Source: a virus. Taken from it: a stretch of DNA of 41,876 nt. How positions within the stretch are numbered: position 1 is the first letter of the stretch; every line of letters starts with the position of its first letter. The notes under the pieces are model-generated. The model had not been told where the DNA came from. It saw only the letters and a program-made list of their open reading frames with translations, and did no database searches. The DNA lies in IMG/VR virus record IMGVR_UViG_3300036860_000522, positions 1 through 41,876 of that record; one strand, given 5' to 3'. Below are positions 1 through 8,477 of the stretch, piece after piece. A program made the translations under genes and the position numbers.

Positions 1-327
1 GCTGAAATCCACGTCGGCGACAAGGGCACGCAGTACCGCGTGCGCATCACCGATGCCGGGGCGCCATTCGATCCGACGACGGCGTCGACGAAATCCCTGA
101 TCTTCCGCCTGCCCAGCGGCACGGTGACGAAGACCGCCACGGTCTCCCACGTCGGCGACGACTACTTCCTGATCTACACCGTCACGGACGCGACCTTTCA
201 CGCCGTGCCCGGCCGCTTCTCGCTCCAGGCGTATCTCGTCTTCGCCGACGGCACCACGTATCACTCGTCGGTGCAAACGCTCGACGCGGACGGGGCCGCC
301 CTGGCGATCGCGCCGAACCTCAGTTGA
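1..327 (+). CDS. Hypothetical structural protein, 3' part of a gene crossing the circular junction
   Basis: The frame is open from base 1. It joins exactly to the five codons at 41862-41876 (M-A-D-R-A), giving a 113-residue protein that spans the ends of the window. The product is rich in beta-prone segments (TKSLIFRLPSGTVTKTATV, DYFLIYTVTD, RFSLQAYLVFADG), which looks like a small Ig-like sandwich of the kind found next to tail-fibre genes. No named family is recognised. It is the last gene of the repeat-flanked fibre cassette and ends just before the 36-bp repeat. The reading frame is convincing; the function is unknown. Confidence 0.8.
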   Translation, partial: AEIHVGDKGTQYRVRITDAGAPFDPTTASTKSLIFRLPSGTVTKTATVSHVGDDYFLIYTVTDATFHAVPGRFSLQAYLVFADGTTYHSSVQTLDADGAALAIAPNLS

Positions 328-348
328 CCGCCGGCCGCTCGTCTTCGG

Positions 349-384
349 ATGAGCCAAAAAGATATCCAAAATAGGCGCCCCGCC
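349..384 (+). repeat. 36-bp perfect direct repeat, copy A
   Basis: These bases are identical to 38821-38856, with weaker similarity continuing to about base 410. In the other copy the repeat encodes the last residues of a ribbon-helix-helix protein (EPKRYPK, stop). Here the same codons follow no complete gene, so this copy looks like a remnant of that gene's 3' end. A small frame starting TTG at 324 does read into it. Across the circular junction the two copies flank about 3.4 kb of fibre-like genes. Confidence 0.9.
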
Positions 385-423
385 GCGATGTCTTCACACT
401 GGCCTTCTATGTGGATGGTGTGA

Positions 424-657
424 ATGTGGTGGTGGCGACTCTGCTGGTGGCGGCCACCCTGTGGACTCAAACGGGTGATCGTCAACTTCACCCACGACCC
501 GACGGAAGCCTTCGAGGGCGTGCTCTGGTCGTATCGGGGCCGCTGGCTGACGCTCCGGGACGCGTCGGCGCTCAAAGCGGGTCAGGTGCCGACGAAGCTG
601 CCCGGCGAGATCGTCGTCCATCGATCGCAGATGGCCTACCTCCAGGTCCTGCCGTGA
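424..657 (+). CDS. Small conserved-type phage protein upstream of portal
   Basis: A 77-residue protein with a Trp/Cys/Arg-rich start (MWWWRLCWW) followed by a compact beta-rich body ending QMAYLQVLP. Its stop overlaps the portal start as GTGA, so the two are probably translationally coupled. From memory, similar short proteins precede portal genes in other HK97-type phages; the molecular role is unknown. The start at 424 is the first ATG after the mini-ORF that follows repeat copy A. A GTG at 475 is an alternative. Confidence 0.6.
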   Translation: MWWWRLCWWRPPCGLKRVIVNFTHDPTEAFEGVLWSYRGRWLTLRDASALKAGQVPTKLPGEIVVHRSQMAYLQVLP

Positions 658-2144
658 TCGTCCGGACGTTCGACGGCCTGCAAGCGCTCACGCCCGCGGT
701 GCCGCTCTGGGGATCAGCGGCCGGCGCGCTCCAGCTGTACGACCACCAGCACGCGTACGCCGAGATTTACCGCACGCAACCGAACGTCCGCATCTGTGTC
801 GACTTCCTGGCCCGCAACATCGCGCAGCTCGGGATTCATGTCTTCCGCCGCCTCTCCGACACTGATCGCGAGCGGCTGGCCGATCACGATCTCGCCCGCT
901 GGTTGAGCAAACCGAACCCCTCGACGCGGCGCTACCGCCTCATCGAATCCCTGGTCGGGGATCTTGGCGTGTACTTCAATGCGTACTGGGCAAAGGTCCG
1001 CTACCGGACCGACGACGGCCGCCCGGCGATCGGCCTGGTCCGCATCCCCGCGAATGAGATGCAACCCCAGGGCGGCCTGCTGAAAACGGGCTTCTCGTGG
1101 ACCGACGCCACTGGCCGCGCGAAAGACTTTCCCGTCAGCGAGATCGTGCACTTCGACGGCTACAACCCGACGAATCCATTAATGGGGCTCTCGCCGCTCG
1201 AAACGCTGCGCCGCATCCTCGCCGAAGAGGCCGCCGCCGGCGATCACCGCGAGTCGTTCTGGCGCAATGCGGCGCGCGTCGAAGGCGTCGTGACCCGCCC
1301 GAAAGAAAAACCGCGCTATAAGGACGACCAGGTCCAGTCGTGGCGCGAACAGTGGCAAGCGGCCTATGCCGGCCAGGGCGGCAAGACCGTGCTGCTCCAG
1401 GATGGCGAGACGTTCACGGCGAGCTCGTGGTCGGCGAAAGACTCCGAATACACCGCCGGCGGGAAGCTGCGACGCGAAGTCTGCGCGGCCGCGTATCACA
1501 TCCCGCTGCCGCTCGTTGGCATTCTTGAGCACGCGACCTTCAGCAACATCCGCGAGCAACACAAACATCTCTACCAGGATTGCCTCGGCCCGTGGCTCGA
1601 AATGATCGTGCAGGAGATCGAAGGGCAGCTGCTCATCGAATGCACCGACCAGCGCGACGTGTACGTCGAGTTCAACATCGATGACAAACTGAAAGGCACG
1701 CCCGAGGAACGGGCCACCTCGATTCAGATGTCGACCGGACGCCCGTGGCGGACCGTCAACGAAGCGCGCGCACTCGAGAACCTGTCACGCATCGACGATC
1801 CCGAACTTGATACGGTCGCGCCGCAGCAGGGCGGCCCGGCCGGCACAGCCCCCGATGCGGCGGCGCCGCGCCCGCCGCCCGCGCCGACGGCCCCGACCGA
1901 TGCCGAGGACACCTCCGCCTTTGCACCGGTCTTGCAGGCGGCGCGGGCGCGCCAGCAGGCGCAGCTAGACAAGTTGCCCCCCGCTGAGCGTCCGACCGCC
2001 TTTTTTGCCGCCATCGACCGCTGGAACCTCGAGCTCATCGAAGACCTGACCCCGCTCGTCGGCGTGACCGACGCGGCGCGCCTGGCGCTCACGACCAACG
2101 TCGCGACGTTCGCCGAGCTGCTCGCAATGGAGATCGCCGCATGA
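654..2144 (+). CDS. HK97-family portal protein
   Basis: A 496-residue protein with the layout of HK97-type portals (Phage_portal family). The N-terminal segment has YAEIYRTQPNVRICVDFLARNIAQL. The wing/clip core includes SEIVHFDGYNPTNPLMGLSP and the stem region NIREQHKHLYQDCLGPWL. A Pro/Ala-rich C-terminal linker (about residues 395-425) leads to a helical tail. The portal forms the dodecameric ring at one head vertex through which DNA enters and leaves. The GTG start at 654 was chosen because it overlaps the preceding stop and the protein then begins at the usual portal N-terminus. It lies before protease and capsid, the canonical order. Confidence 0.93.
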   Translation: MIVRTFDGLQALTPAVPLWGSAAGALQLYDHQHAYAEIYRTQPNVRICVDFLARNIAQLGIHVFRRLSDTDRERLADHDLARWLSKPNPSTRRYRLIESLVGDLGVYFNAYWAKVRYRTDDGRPAIGLVRIPANEMQPQGGLLKTGFSWTDATGRAKDFPVSEIVHFDGYNPTNPLMGLSPLETLRRILAEEAAAGDHRESFWRNAARVEGVVTRPKEKPRYKDDQVQSWREQWQAAYAGQGGKTVLLQDGETFTASSWSAKDSEYTAGGKLRREVCAAAYHIPLPLVGILEHATFSNIREQHKHLYQDCLGPWLEMIVQEIEGQLLIECTDQRDVYVEFNIDDKLKGTPEERATSIQMSTGRPWRTVNEARALENLSRIDDPELDTVAPQQGGPAGTAPDAAAPRPPPAPTAPTDAEDTSAFAPVLQAARARQQAQLDKLPPAERPTAFFAAIDRWNLELIEDLTPLVGVTDAARLALTTNVATFAELLAMEIAA

Positions 2145-3166
2145 CGGGCCGCTACGAGCACGTCCTCAGCTTCGCGCTGGCGCATCCCTGGGCCGTGATG
2201 CCCGAGATGCGGAGCGTCATCGCCAGCATCCTCGCGCGGCGCGTCGCCGGCGTCGAGGTGGAACGGGCGGAGATCGAAGCGGCGCTCGTCAATCGCAAGA
2301 ATCTGCCGCAGCCCCGCGCCGGCAGCGTCGCGATCATTCCGGTCTACGGCGTGATTGCGCCGCGCATGAACCTGTTGTCCGAGTTCTCCGGCGGCACGAC
2401 GTTCGAAAAGCTGACGGGCCAACTCCGCGCGGCCATGGGCGACAAGGCGATCAAGACGATCGTGCTCGACGTCGACTCGCCCGGCGGCAGCGTCGCCGGC
2501 AACGCGGAGTTCGCCGCCGAAGTGATGCGGGCGCGCGTCAAGAAACCGATCATCGCGGTCGCGCAATACACGATGGGCTCGGCCGCCTATCATCTCGCCG
2601 CCGCGGCCACCGAAGTCGTGGCGGCGCCATCGGCGCGCGTCGGATCGATCGGCGTGTTCTACCTGCACGAGGATCTCTCCGAAGCCCTGAAAGCCATGGG
2701 CGTCAAGTCCACCTACATCAGCGCCGGCGAAGGCAAAGTGGACGGCAATCCGACCGAGCCGCTGAGCGACACGGCGCGCGCCCGGATGACGGCGCTCGTC
2801 GACGAGGCCTACAGCCAGTTCGTCGGCAATGTCGTGAAAGGCCGCGGCCAGGGCATGACCGCCGAGCGCGTCCGCAAGGACTGGAAAGCGCTCGTCTACG
2901 GATCCGCGGAAGCCTTGTCGCTCGGCCTGATCGACGCCATCGAAACCCTCGACGAAACCCTCGAGCGCGTGCTCTCGACGTCCCCGGATGCCGCGGACCA
3001 GCGCGCCGCGCGCGCCCTCTCCGACCCGACCCCGACGGTTGACCCGTTGCTGCAGGAGCCTGCGAAGGCCACCAGCCCGGATTGGCAGTCGCAGCTCGCG
3101 CTCGAACGCCAACTGTTCGAGTTGCAACTCACCACGTCACGGCAGACACACGGGACACCACCATGA
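2141..3166 (+). CDS. Head maturation protease, S49 (SppA/C-like) family
   Basis: A 341-residue ClpP-fold serine protease. The S49 hallmarks are IKTIVLDVDSPGGSVAGN and, further on, QYTMGSAAYHLAAAA, whose Ser is the expected nucleophile, followed by ARVGSIGVFYLHEDLSEAL. The catalytic Lys should lie in the C-terminal part (VRKDWKALVYGSAEAL region). Such proteases cleave scaffold or the capsid N-terminal delta domain during prohead maturation. The gene starts ATGA on the portal stop and ends in ATGA with the capsid gene. The last 60 or so residues are helical and Gln/Leu-rich, possibly a scaffold-like tail, since no separate scaffold gene is seen. Confidence 0.92.
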   Translation: MTGRYEHVLSFALAHPWAVMPEMRSVIASILARRVAGVEVERAEIEAALVNRKNLPQPRAGSVAIIPVYGVIAPRMNLLSEFSGGTTFEKLTGQLRAAMGDKAIKTIVLDVDSPGGSVAGNAEFAAEVMRARVKKPIIAVAQYTMGSAAYHLAAAATEVVAAPSARVGSIGVFYLHEDLSEALKAMGVKSTYISAGEGKVDGNPTEPLSDTARARMTALVDEAYSQFVGNVVKGRGQGMTAERVRKDWKALVYGSAEALSLGLIDAIETLDETLERVLSTSPDAADQRAARALSDPTPTVDPLLQEPAKATSPDWQSQLALERQLFELQLTTSRQTHGTPP

Positions 3167-4431
3167 ACATCGCTCAACTGGAACGCGATCTCCTGAAGAA
3201 GACCGGCGAGGCCGCCGCGCTGCTCGAAGCGACGGCAAAGACCTGCCAGGCGCACGAAGAGAAAGACAAGGACGGCAAGGTCATCGCGACCGGCCGCCTG
3301 ATGACCGACGACGAGAAGAAAGCCATCCAGGCGCTCATCGACGAGGGGAACGCGATCAAGACGCGCCTCGCCACCGCCCAGGGCGACGCGAACCTGGCCG
3401 CCGAAATCGAGAAACTCACCGGCGGCCTGGCGCGATCCGGCCGCCACACGGGCGCCACCACCGGCGATCGCCGCTCGATGGGCCAGCAGTTCGTCGAGAG
3501 CGAGGCCTTCGCCTGGCTCAAGAAGAGTCGCGGCCTGCGCGGATCCGCCTGGACGAGTCCCTCGGTGGAGCTCCACGCGACCACGCTCGACGAAACGAAC
3601 ACTTCCGGCGGCGATCTGATCGTCACGCAGTATCAACCCGGCATCCTGCCGCTGCTCTTCAAGCGGCTGGTCGTCGCGGACCTGCTCGCGAAGGGCACCA
3701 CCGACAGCACGTCGATCACGTACATGAAGGAGACGACCTTCACTAACGCGGCGGCCGCCGTCGCGGAAGGCCAGCCGAAGCCGGAGTCGACGCTCGTGTT
3801 CGACCAGGTCAGTGATGCGGTGTCGAAGATCGCCCACTGGCTGCCGGTGACCGATGAGATGTTGGAAGACGTCGCGCAGATCCAGTCGTACATCGACGCG
3901 CGGCTGCGCCTCGGGCTCGACATTGCCGAAGAGGATCAACTCCTCAACGGCAGCGGCACGGCGCCGAACATCCAGGGCCTCTTGAACCGCTCCGGCCTGA
4001 CGACGGCGACCGTGCGCGCGGGCAGCGTGACGAATGCGGAAGCGATCTTCGTCGCGATGATGGCCGTGTTCAACGGCAGCTTCGTCATGCCCACCGGCAC
4101 GATCCTGAATCCCGCGAACTGGCAGACGACGCAGCTGTCGAAAGACGGCAACGGCCGCTACTACGGATCCGGCCCGTTCGCCGGGCCGCAGGCGCCGACG
4201 CTCTGGGGGCTCCCCGTCGTCGTGACGCCGAGCATCGTCGCGAACACCGGCTTCACCGGCGCGTACAACTCCGCGGCGCAGACCTTCCGGCGGGGCGGCG
4301 TGCGGGTCGAAGCGTCGAACAGCCACTCCGACTTCTTTGTGAGAAATCTCACAGCGATTCGGTGTGAAGAGCGCCTGGCACTCGCCGTCTATCGGCCCGC
4401 GGCGTTCAGCAAGATCACATCGCTCACCTAA
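3163..4431 (+). CDS. Major capsid protein, HK97 fold
   Basis: A 422-residue HK97-type (phage capsid family) protein. Residues 1-100 or so are charged and helical (MNIAQLERDLLKKTGEAAAL), matching a delta domain removed by the upstream protease. After a linker the mature part carries SGGDLIVTQYQPGILPLLF, DAVSKIAHWLPVTDEMLED, RLRLGLDIAEEDQLLNGSG and the C-terminal A-domain strand VRNLTAIRCEERLALAV. The ATG at 3163 overlaps the protease stop as ATGA; an upstream in-frame extension is ignored because it lies inside the protease gene. About 420 copies would be expected in a T=7 shell; that number is family knowledge, not seen here. Confidence 0.95.
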   Translation: MNIAQLERDLLKKTGEAAALLEATAKTCQAHEEKDKDGKVIATGRLMTDDEKKAIQALIDEGNAIKTRLATAQGDANLAAEIEKLTGGLARSGRHTGATTGDRRSMGQQFVESEAFAWLKKSRGLRGSAWTSPSVELHATTLDETNTSGGDLIVTQYQPGILPLLFKRLVVADLLAKGTTDSTSITYMKETTFTNAAAAVAEGQPKPESTLVFDQVSDAVSKIAHWLPVTDEMLEDVAQIQSYIDARLRLGLDIAEEDQLLNGSGTAPNIQGLLNRSGLTTATVRAGSVTNAEAIFVAMMAVFNGSFVMPTGTILNPANWQTTQLSKDGNGRYYGSGPFAGPQAPTLWGLPVVVTPSIVANTGFTGAYNSAAQTFRRGGVRVEASNSHSDFFVRNLTAIRCEERLALAVYRPAAFSKITSLT

Positions 4432-4499
4432 CCGCGTGCGGCGTCGGGCCCCCGTGCGCGCGGCGTGCGGGTCCGGCCACCGATCAGGAGAACCGAACT

Positions 4500-5147
4500 A
4501 TGAGCGGAGAAGCCCCACGCGTTTACTTCACTGACGGCGGCGACACCGAAGTCGTCGAATCCGGCGGCGTGATCAACATCAAGACCGGCGGCAAGCTCCA
4601 GAACAACGGCGTCGACCTGGATCTCACCGCCGGCATTGCGACGGCGACAAGTGCGTCGACCGCCGAACTGGACACCCTCGTTGGGATCCTCGCCACGACG
4701 GCCGAACTGAACCGCGCGGCGGATGTCTCGACCCGGATCGTCGCGGCCGGCGCCACGCTCGCGGTCACCGTGCTCGCGCACGACGGCAAGATCATCGCGC
4801 TCGACACCGCGGCCGGGTCCGTCTGCACGCTGCCCGCGGCCACCGGATCGGGCGCGATTTTCCGCTTCGTCGTGAAGGTCACGCCGACGTCGAATGCCCA
4901 CAAGGTGCAGGTCGTCGGCGATGACGTGATGTACGGCCTGGCGGTCGGGCTCGACGATGACGGCGTGGCCGCGAACGCCTGGGGCACGGCGGCCGACAGC
5001 GACACCATCAGCATGAACAGCGGAACGACCGGCGGCGAGATTGGCGACAGCGTCGAATGCATCGACATCGCGGCTGACAAGTGGGCCGTGCAGGTGCGGT
5101 TGACGCAGTCGGGCACGGAAGCCACCCCGTTCAGCGCGGCGGTGTAA
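4500..5147 (+). CDS. Head-associated structural protein (decoration or head fibre type)
   Basis: A 215-residue beta-rich protein. It has an N-terminal segment typical of virion surface proteins (VVESGGVINIKTGGKLQNNG) and a repeated element STAELDTLVGILATTAELNRAADV, similar to motifs in head decoration and fibre proteins. It follows the capsid gene after about 70 bp and has a good ribosome site (caggag) before ATG 4500. Position directly after the capsid gene favours a head decoration role. No catalytic motif is visible. Confidence 0.75.
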   Translation: MSGEAPRVYFTDGGDTEVVESGGVINIKTGGKLQNNGVDLDLTAGIATATSASTAELDTLVGILATTAELNRAADVSTRIVAAGATLAVTVLAHDGKIIALDTAAGSVCTLPAATGSGAIFRFVVKVTPTSNAHKVQVVGDDVMYGLAVGLDDDGVAANAWGTAADSDTISMNSGTTGGEIGDSVECIDIAADKWAVQVRLTQSGTEATPFSAAV

Positions 5148-5151
5148 CCGC

Positions 5152-5535
5152 ATGTTCATCGAACGCCTCAGCCTCACGCTGACCGTCAACGCCTCCGGGG
5201 ATGCGACGGTCTACAGCGACAAACCGGTGGACGGGCGCGTGCTGCAGCTGCGGTACGTGCCCGATGCCACCGTGCCGCTCGACATCGGCGCGGATCTCAC
5301 GATCACCGGCGAGGACACCGGCGTCGCGATCGCGACGCTCACCAATATCGGCACGTCGGGCCTCACCGTCGTGCCGCGCCAGGCGACGCACACGACCGCC
5401 GGCGCGGCGGCGCTCTACGCCGCCGCCGGCGTAGCGGTGCTCGAGGCCGTCTACGTCGCCGGCGAACGCCTCAAGGTCGTCGTCGCGCAAGGCGGCACGT
5501 CGAAAACCGGAACTCTGCATGTCTGTATCGGATAG
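5152..5535 (+). CDS. Hypothetical head/neck-region structural protein
   Basis: A 127-residue beta-strand-rich protein (MFIERLSLTLTVNASGDATVY; VLQLRYVPDATVPLDIGADLTI). It begins 4 bp after the previous gene and is followed by a ribosome site for the next. Thr, Val and Ala alternate, as in small virion surface proteins. No family recognised. Placement between capsid and connector genes suggests a minor head or decoration component. Confidence 0.7.
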   Translation: MFIERLSLTLTVNASGDATVYSDKPVDGRVLQLRYVPDATVPLDIGADLTITGEDTGVAIATLTNIGTSGLTVVPRQATHTTAGAAALYAAAGVAVLEAVYVAGERLKVVVAQGGTSKTGTLHVCIG

Positions 5536-5544
5536 GAGCCTCGA

Positions 5545-5958
5545 ATGTCCGTGACCCTCACGAATCATCCGCAGAACAAGCGCGTGCGCGTCACGCTCGC
5601 GCAGATCAATGCGGGCTACGAGCTGTTGCCCGCGCTGGCGGGCTACGCGTACCGCTTGATCAACTGGTCGCTGATCGCCGTCGGCGGCGCGGCGGCGACC
5701 GCAACCTCGGTGGATCTCATCGGCACGCAGGGCGGGGTCGCCGTGCGGCCGGTCGTGACCGCCGTGTCGGCCCTGACGCAGAGCGCCGTCATCGGCCGCG
5801 GCCATGCGAACGCCGTCGTGCTCGCCAACGGCGCGTCGCTCGCGCCGCTCGACGCGAACACCGCGCTGACCATCGGCACGCAGGCCGCCTCGTCCGGCAA
5901 CCTGGCCACGTGCACGCACGTCGACGTCAACCTGGATTACGCCGTCGAGAGTGCGTAG
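5545..5958 (+). CDS. Hypothetical structural protein
   Basis: A 137-residue protein starting MSVTLTNHPQNKRVRVTL, with a ribosome site (taggagcc) just upstream. The body is Ala/Val/Thr-rich and beta-prone, including YAYRLINWSLIAVGGAAATA. No catalytic or metal-binding motif. The gene lies in the head operon between the capsid and connector genes, so a minor virion protein is likely, but nothing in the sequence fixes its role. Confidence 0.7.
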   Translation: MSVTLTNHPQNKRVRVTLAQINAGYELLPALAGYAYRLINWSLIAVGGAAATATSVDLIGTQGGVAVRPVVTAVSALTQSAVIGRGHANAVVLANGASLAPLDANTALTIGTQAASSGNLATCTHVDVNLDYAVESA

Positions 5959-5960
5959 TC

Positions 5961-6224
5961 ATGTTCCGCATGGACCCGGGCGCGTGTCCGATTTGCGGCG
6001 CCCCGCACACGGCGTGCACGGCCGATCGGAATCGCGCCATCACCATGGCGCCGTTCCCGGCCCGTGATGCTCTGCCGCCGCGTCGGCACCTCGCTGTCGA
6101 GCGCCTGGACGAACCGCCGGCGGAGCTCGAGGTCGTCGTCGTGCCGACCGACGCGGATGAGTCGTTCACGACGGGCACTTACGACCGTTCGAAACACGGG
6201 CTGCGGCGAAAGCCGGCGCGGTGA
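5961..6224 (+). CDS. Small zinc-finger-like protein in the head module
   Basis: An 87-residue protein with an N-terminal metal-binding pattern CPICGAPHTAC (two Cys of a CxxC pair, then His and Cys), followed by a Pro/Arg/Glu-rich, probably disordered part. Its TGA overlaps the ATG of the next gene (TGATG). Short Cys-rich proteins are often encoded between capsid and connector genes in actinophages and related siphoviruses, where they are annotated only as hypothetical. Function unknown. Confidence 0.65.
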   Translation: MFRMDPGACPICGAPHTACTADRNRAITMAPFPARDALPPRRHLAVERLDEPPAELEVVVVPTDADESFTTGTYDRSKHGLRRKPAR

Positions 6225-6850
6225 TGGGGTTCATCGGCGGGTCCTCGTGGGCGGCGTACCGCCCGGGGCCGCATGTCGCGCTGAGCGTCGTGCCGCCGGC
6301 GGCGGACGCGGCGCCGATCCTGGAACCGCTCAGCATGGACGACGCGAAGCTGTCGGCCAAACTCGAGCTGACGGCCGAGGACGATCTGATCCCGCGCTGG
6401 ATCACGGCGGCGCGGCAGAAGGTGGAGCACGACACCGGCTACGCCCTGGTGCCGCAGGCCTGGGATCTCGGGCTCGATACCTTCCCACGCGGCCGCGCGC
6501 TCACGGTGCCCCGCCCGCCGCTGCGCGCGGTGACCTGGATCAAGGCCTATGACAGCGCCGGCATGCTCCAAACGGTCTCGAGCGCGCTTTATGTCGTCGA
6601 TACCACCAGCACGCCCGGCCGGATTCTGCTCGCCGACACCGGTGTCTGGCCGACGGATCTGCGGCGCGCGCAACCGATTACCGTGCGCTTCGATGCCGGC
6701 TGGCTGACGGACACCGCGGTGCCCGAAGGCCTGCTCGTCGCCATGCGGCTCGTCGTCGGCTGGCTGGCGCAGAACCGCGAGCCGAGCACCTTCGAACGCC
6801 AGGCCTACGACGAATGGATCGCCCCGTATGTGATCCCGGTGGTGGGCTGA
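6224..6850 (+). CDS. Head-tail connector, phiE125 gp8 / HK97 gp6-like
   Basis: A 208-residue protein. After a loose N-terminal 35 residues it has the connector pattern LTAEDDLIPRWITAARQKVEHDTGYALV, then RPPLRAVTWIKAYDSAG, and a C-terminal part (LLVAMRLVVGWLAQNREPS). This matches the gp6-like/phiE125 gp8 family that forms the ring below the portal. An in-frame GTG at 6221 immediately precedes the chosen ATG. The gene sits between head and tail-joining genes as expected. Confidence 0.85.
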   Translation: MGFIGGSSWAAYRPGPHVALSVVPPAADAAPILEPLSMDDAKLSAKLELTAEDDLIPRWITAARQKVEHDTGYALVPQAWDLGLDTFPRGRALTVPRPPLRAVTWIKAYDSAGMLQTVSSALYVVDTTSTPGRILLADTGVWPTDLRRAQPITVRFDAGWLTDTAVPEGLLVAMRLVVGWLAQNREPSTFERQAYDEWIAPYVIPVVG

Positions 6851-6851
6851 G

Positions 6852-7436
6852 ATGTCGCCCGTCATTGGCGCGCTGCACGAACGCTTGTTGATCCAGGAGA
6901 ACGTGCCGGACGCGATCAGCGTCACGAGCCTGACGCGCGCGAGCACGACGGCGACCGCCACGACGGCGGTCGCGCACGGGTACCTGACCGGCGATTTCGT
7001 CCGCGTCGCCGGCGCGACGCCGACGGGCTACACCGGCACCTGGAAGATCACCGTCACGAGCGCGACGACGTTCACCTTCACCGTGACCAACACACTGACG
7101 ACGCCGGCGACGGGCACCATCACCGCCCTGTACGTGAGCGACGCGCAGGGCGGCCGCAAGATCGGCTGGGCCACGCTCGCCACCGCCCCGCTCGGCATCT
7201 GGGCCGAACTCCTGCCGCAGCGCGCGCTCGAACGGCTGCAGGCGCAGGCACTCAGCTCGTCAATCGATTACCGCTTCCGCATCCGCACCCGGTCGGATGT
7301 CACCGCACAGATGCGCGCGGTCTGGTCGCCGAGCTGGCAGGCGCGGGCGCCGGTGCACACGCTCGAAATTCACGGTGTCCTGCCGGAGGGCGACGGGCGC
7401 ACCTGGCTGCTGCTCGAGACAGGCGAGCTGCGCTGA
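6852..7436 (+). CDS. Head-tail joining (adaptor) protein with an inserted beta domain
   Basis: A 194-residue protein. The ends match the phage head-tail joining family: MSPVIGALHERLLIQENVPDA at the N-terminus and IWAELLPQRALERLQAQ, then YRFRIRTRSDVTAQMRAVW, towards the C-terminus. About residues 20-95 are an insertion of a small beta domain (AVAHGYLTGDFVRVAGATP, TFTFTVTNTLTTPATGTI) resembling the FCCH-type repeats seen in other virion proteins. A similar insertion occurs in the tail-tube-like protein at 8690. The protein should seal the connector to the tail. Confidence 0.82.
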   Translation: MSPVIGALHERLLIQENVPDAISVTSLTRASTTATATTAVAHGYLTGDFVRVAGATPTGYTGTWKITVTSATTFTFTVTNTLTTPATGTITALYVSDAQGGRKIGWATLATAPLGIWAELLPQRALERLQAQALSSSIDYRFRIRTRSDVTAQMRAVWSPSWQARAPVHTLEIHGVLPEGDGRTWLLLETGELR

Positions 7437-7681
7437 TGGGCTACGCGCGCGTCGCCCTGTCGACGGACACGGTCATCACCGCGCTCGGCTTCCCGGTGGA
7501 TACGCGCATCGTCGGTGCCGACATGAAGCACTCGCGCGGGAACGTCATGCTCACCATCCAGCACCGCGATCTGAAGGACGTCCCGCACGTCGCGGGCCAG
7601 CTCCTGCCGACGGTGACGCCGACGTTTCGGACGATCTTTCAATCGGTCGTGGTGTTTCTCGGTTGGGGGCAAGACGCATGA
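7436..7681 (+). CDS. Hypothetical tail-module protein
   Basis: An 81-residue protein (MGYARVALSTDTVITALGF) starting on TGATG and ending ATGA with the next gene, so it is tightly coupled. The sequence is compact and mixed alpha/beta with no recognisable motif; HSRGNVMLTIQHRDL is its most strand-like part. Placement between the adaptor and the DUF3168 gene suggests a minor head-tail or tail terminator component. Confidence 0.65.
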   Translation: MGYARVALSTDTVITALGFPVDTRIVGADMKHSRGNVMLTIQHRDLKDVPHVAGQLLPTVTPTFRTIFQSVVVFLGWGQDA

Positions 7682-8127
7682 CCTACGTGCACGCGCTCAC
7701 ACCGGTCGGGGATGCGGTCTACAGCGTCCTCGTGTCGGATGCCACGCTCGCCGCGCTGGCCACGGGCGGCGTGTACAGCGACATCCCGCCGGATCCCAGC
7801 TATCCGCTCCTCTGGATCGAACTCCTGCAGCCGGCGAACTACGGCGGGCTCGGCACGCGGCCGGGCCAGGACTCGATGCCGGGGATCACGCTGCGGCTGC
7901 ACGTCTTCCAGAGCAACTACGGCACGATGCGCGACGCGCAGATCGTCATGGCGCGCGCCATCGAGCTGCTGTTCACGACCCCGCTCGCGGTCACGGGCTA
8001 CACGGTCTGCGGCGGGCAACCGTTGTCGGAGATCGAGCTGATTCCGCTGCCGCTCGAGGAACTGAACGGCGTCAAGGTGCAGGAGCTCATCGCCACGCTC
8101 GACCTGATTGTCGAGGAAGCGGCGTGA
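7678..8127 (+). CDS. Tail completion / terminator protein, DUF3168-like
   Basis: A 149-residue protein of the gpU/DUF3168-like class: YSVLVSDATLAALATGGVYSDI, then YPLLWIELLQ, and ITLRLHVFQSNYGTMRDAQIVMAR, ending in IATLDLIVEE. These small proteins cap the tail tube and join it to the head connector. ATG 7678 overlaps the previous stop. The pattern of strand, helix 'AxxIMxRAxELL' and strand is typical. Family call by pattern, not by search. Confidence 0.8.
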   Translation: MTYVHALTPVGDAVYSVLVSDATLAALATGGVYSDIPPDPSYPLLWIELLQPANYGGLGTRPGQDSMPGITLRLHVFQSNYGTMRDAQIVMARAIELLFTTPLAVTGYTVCGGQPLSEIELIPLPLEELNGVKVQELIATLDLIVEEAA

Positions 8128-8477
8128 CGGCGATGACGCACCCGCCGCAGCCCTCGACCGCCGCCCTCCCGACCCCGGATCGCCGTGTCGCGTACGGCGC
8201 GCAGTGCACCTGGTGGGACGCGATTACGGCGGTCGACACCGGCGGGCTCTGGCCGCGCTGTCCGTACTGCCATGGGCCGCTGAACGCCGTCGCCTCGATC
8301 GAGTACTGGAACCAGGACGTCGACGTCCAGGACGCCATCCAGCCGGGCTACCGCGCGTTCGTCGAGTGGCTGCGCGGGCACCACTGCTATCCGACGCTGC
8401 TCGTCGCCGAGGCCGCGTACTGGACGGCGCGCCAGGTGGAGGCGCCGACCGTGACCATCAGGACGAGGCGCCGGTGA
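8124..8477 (+). CDS. Small zinc-ribbon-like protein
   Basis: A 117-residue protein starting GTGA on the preceding stop (an ATG at 8133 is the alternative). It holds a Cys pair CPYCHGPL and several Trp (CTWWDAITAV, IEYWNQD), with a helical part FVEWLRGHH. Similar short zinc-binding proteins with W-P-R-C-P-Y-C elements sit in tail modules of environmental siphophages. The function is not established. It overlaps the next gene by GTGA. Confidence 0.65.
   Translation: MTAMTHPPQPSTAALPTPDRRVAYGAQCTWWDAITAVDTGGLWPRCPYCHGPLNAVASIEYWNQDVDVQDAIQPGYRAFVEWLRGHHCYPTLLVAEAAYWTARQVEAPTVTIRTRRR

Noticed and set aside
1724-3127. Long minus-strand open frame (467 codons) opposite portal, protease and capsid genes
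   Set aside because: It is a composition effect of GC-rich coding DNA. The translation is Arg/Gly/Asp-rich and low in complexity, and the plus-strand genes are clear.
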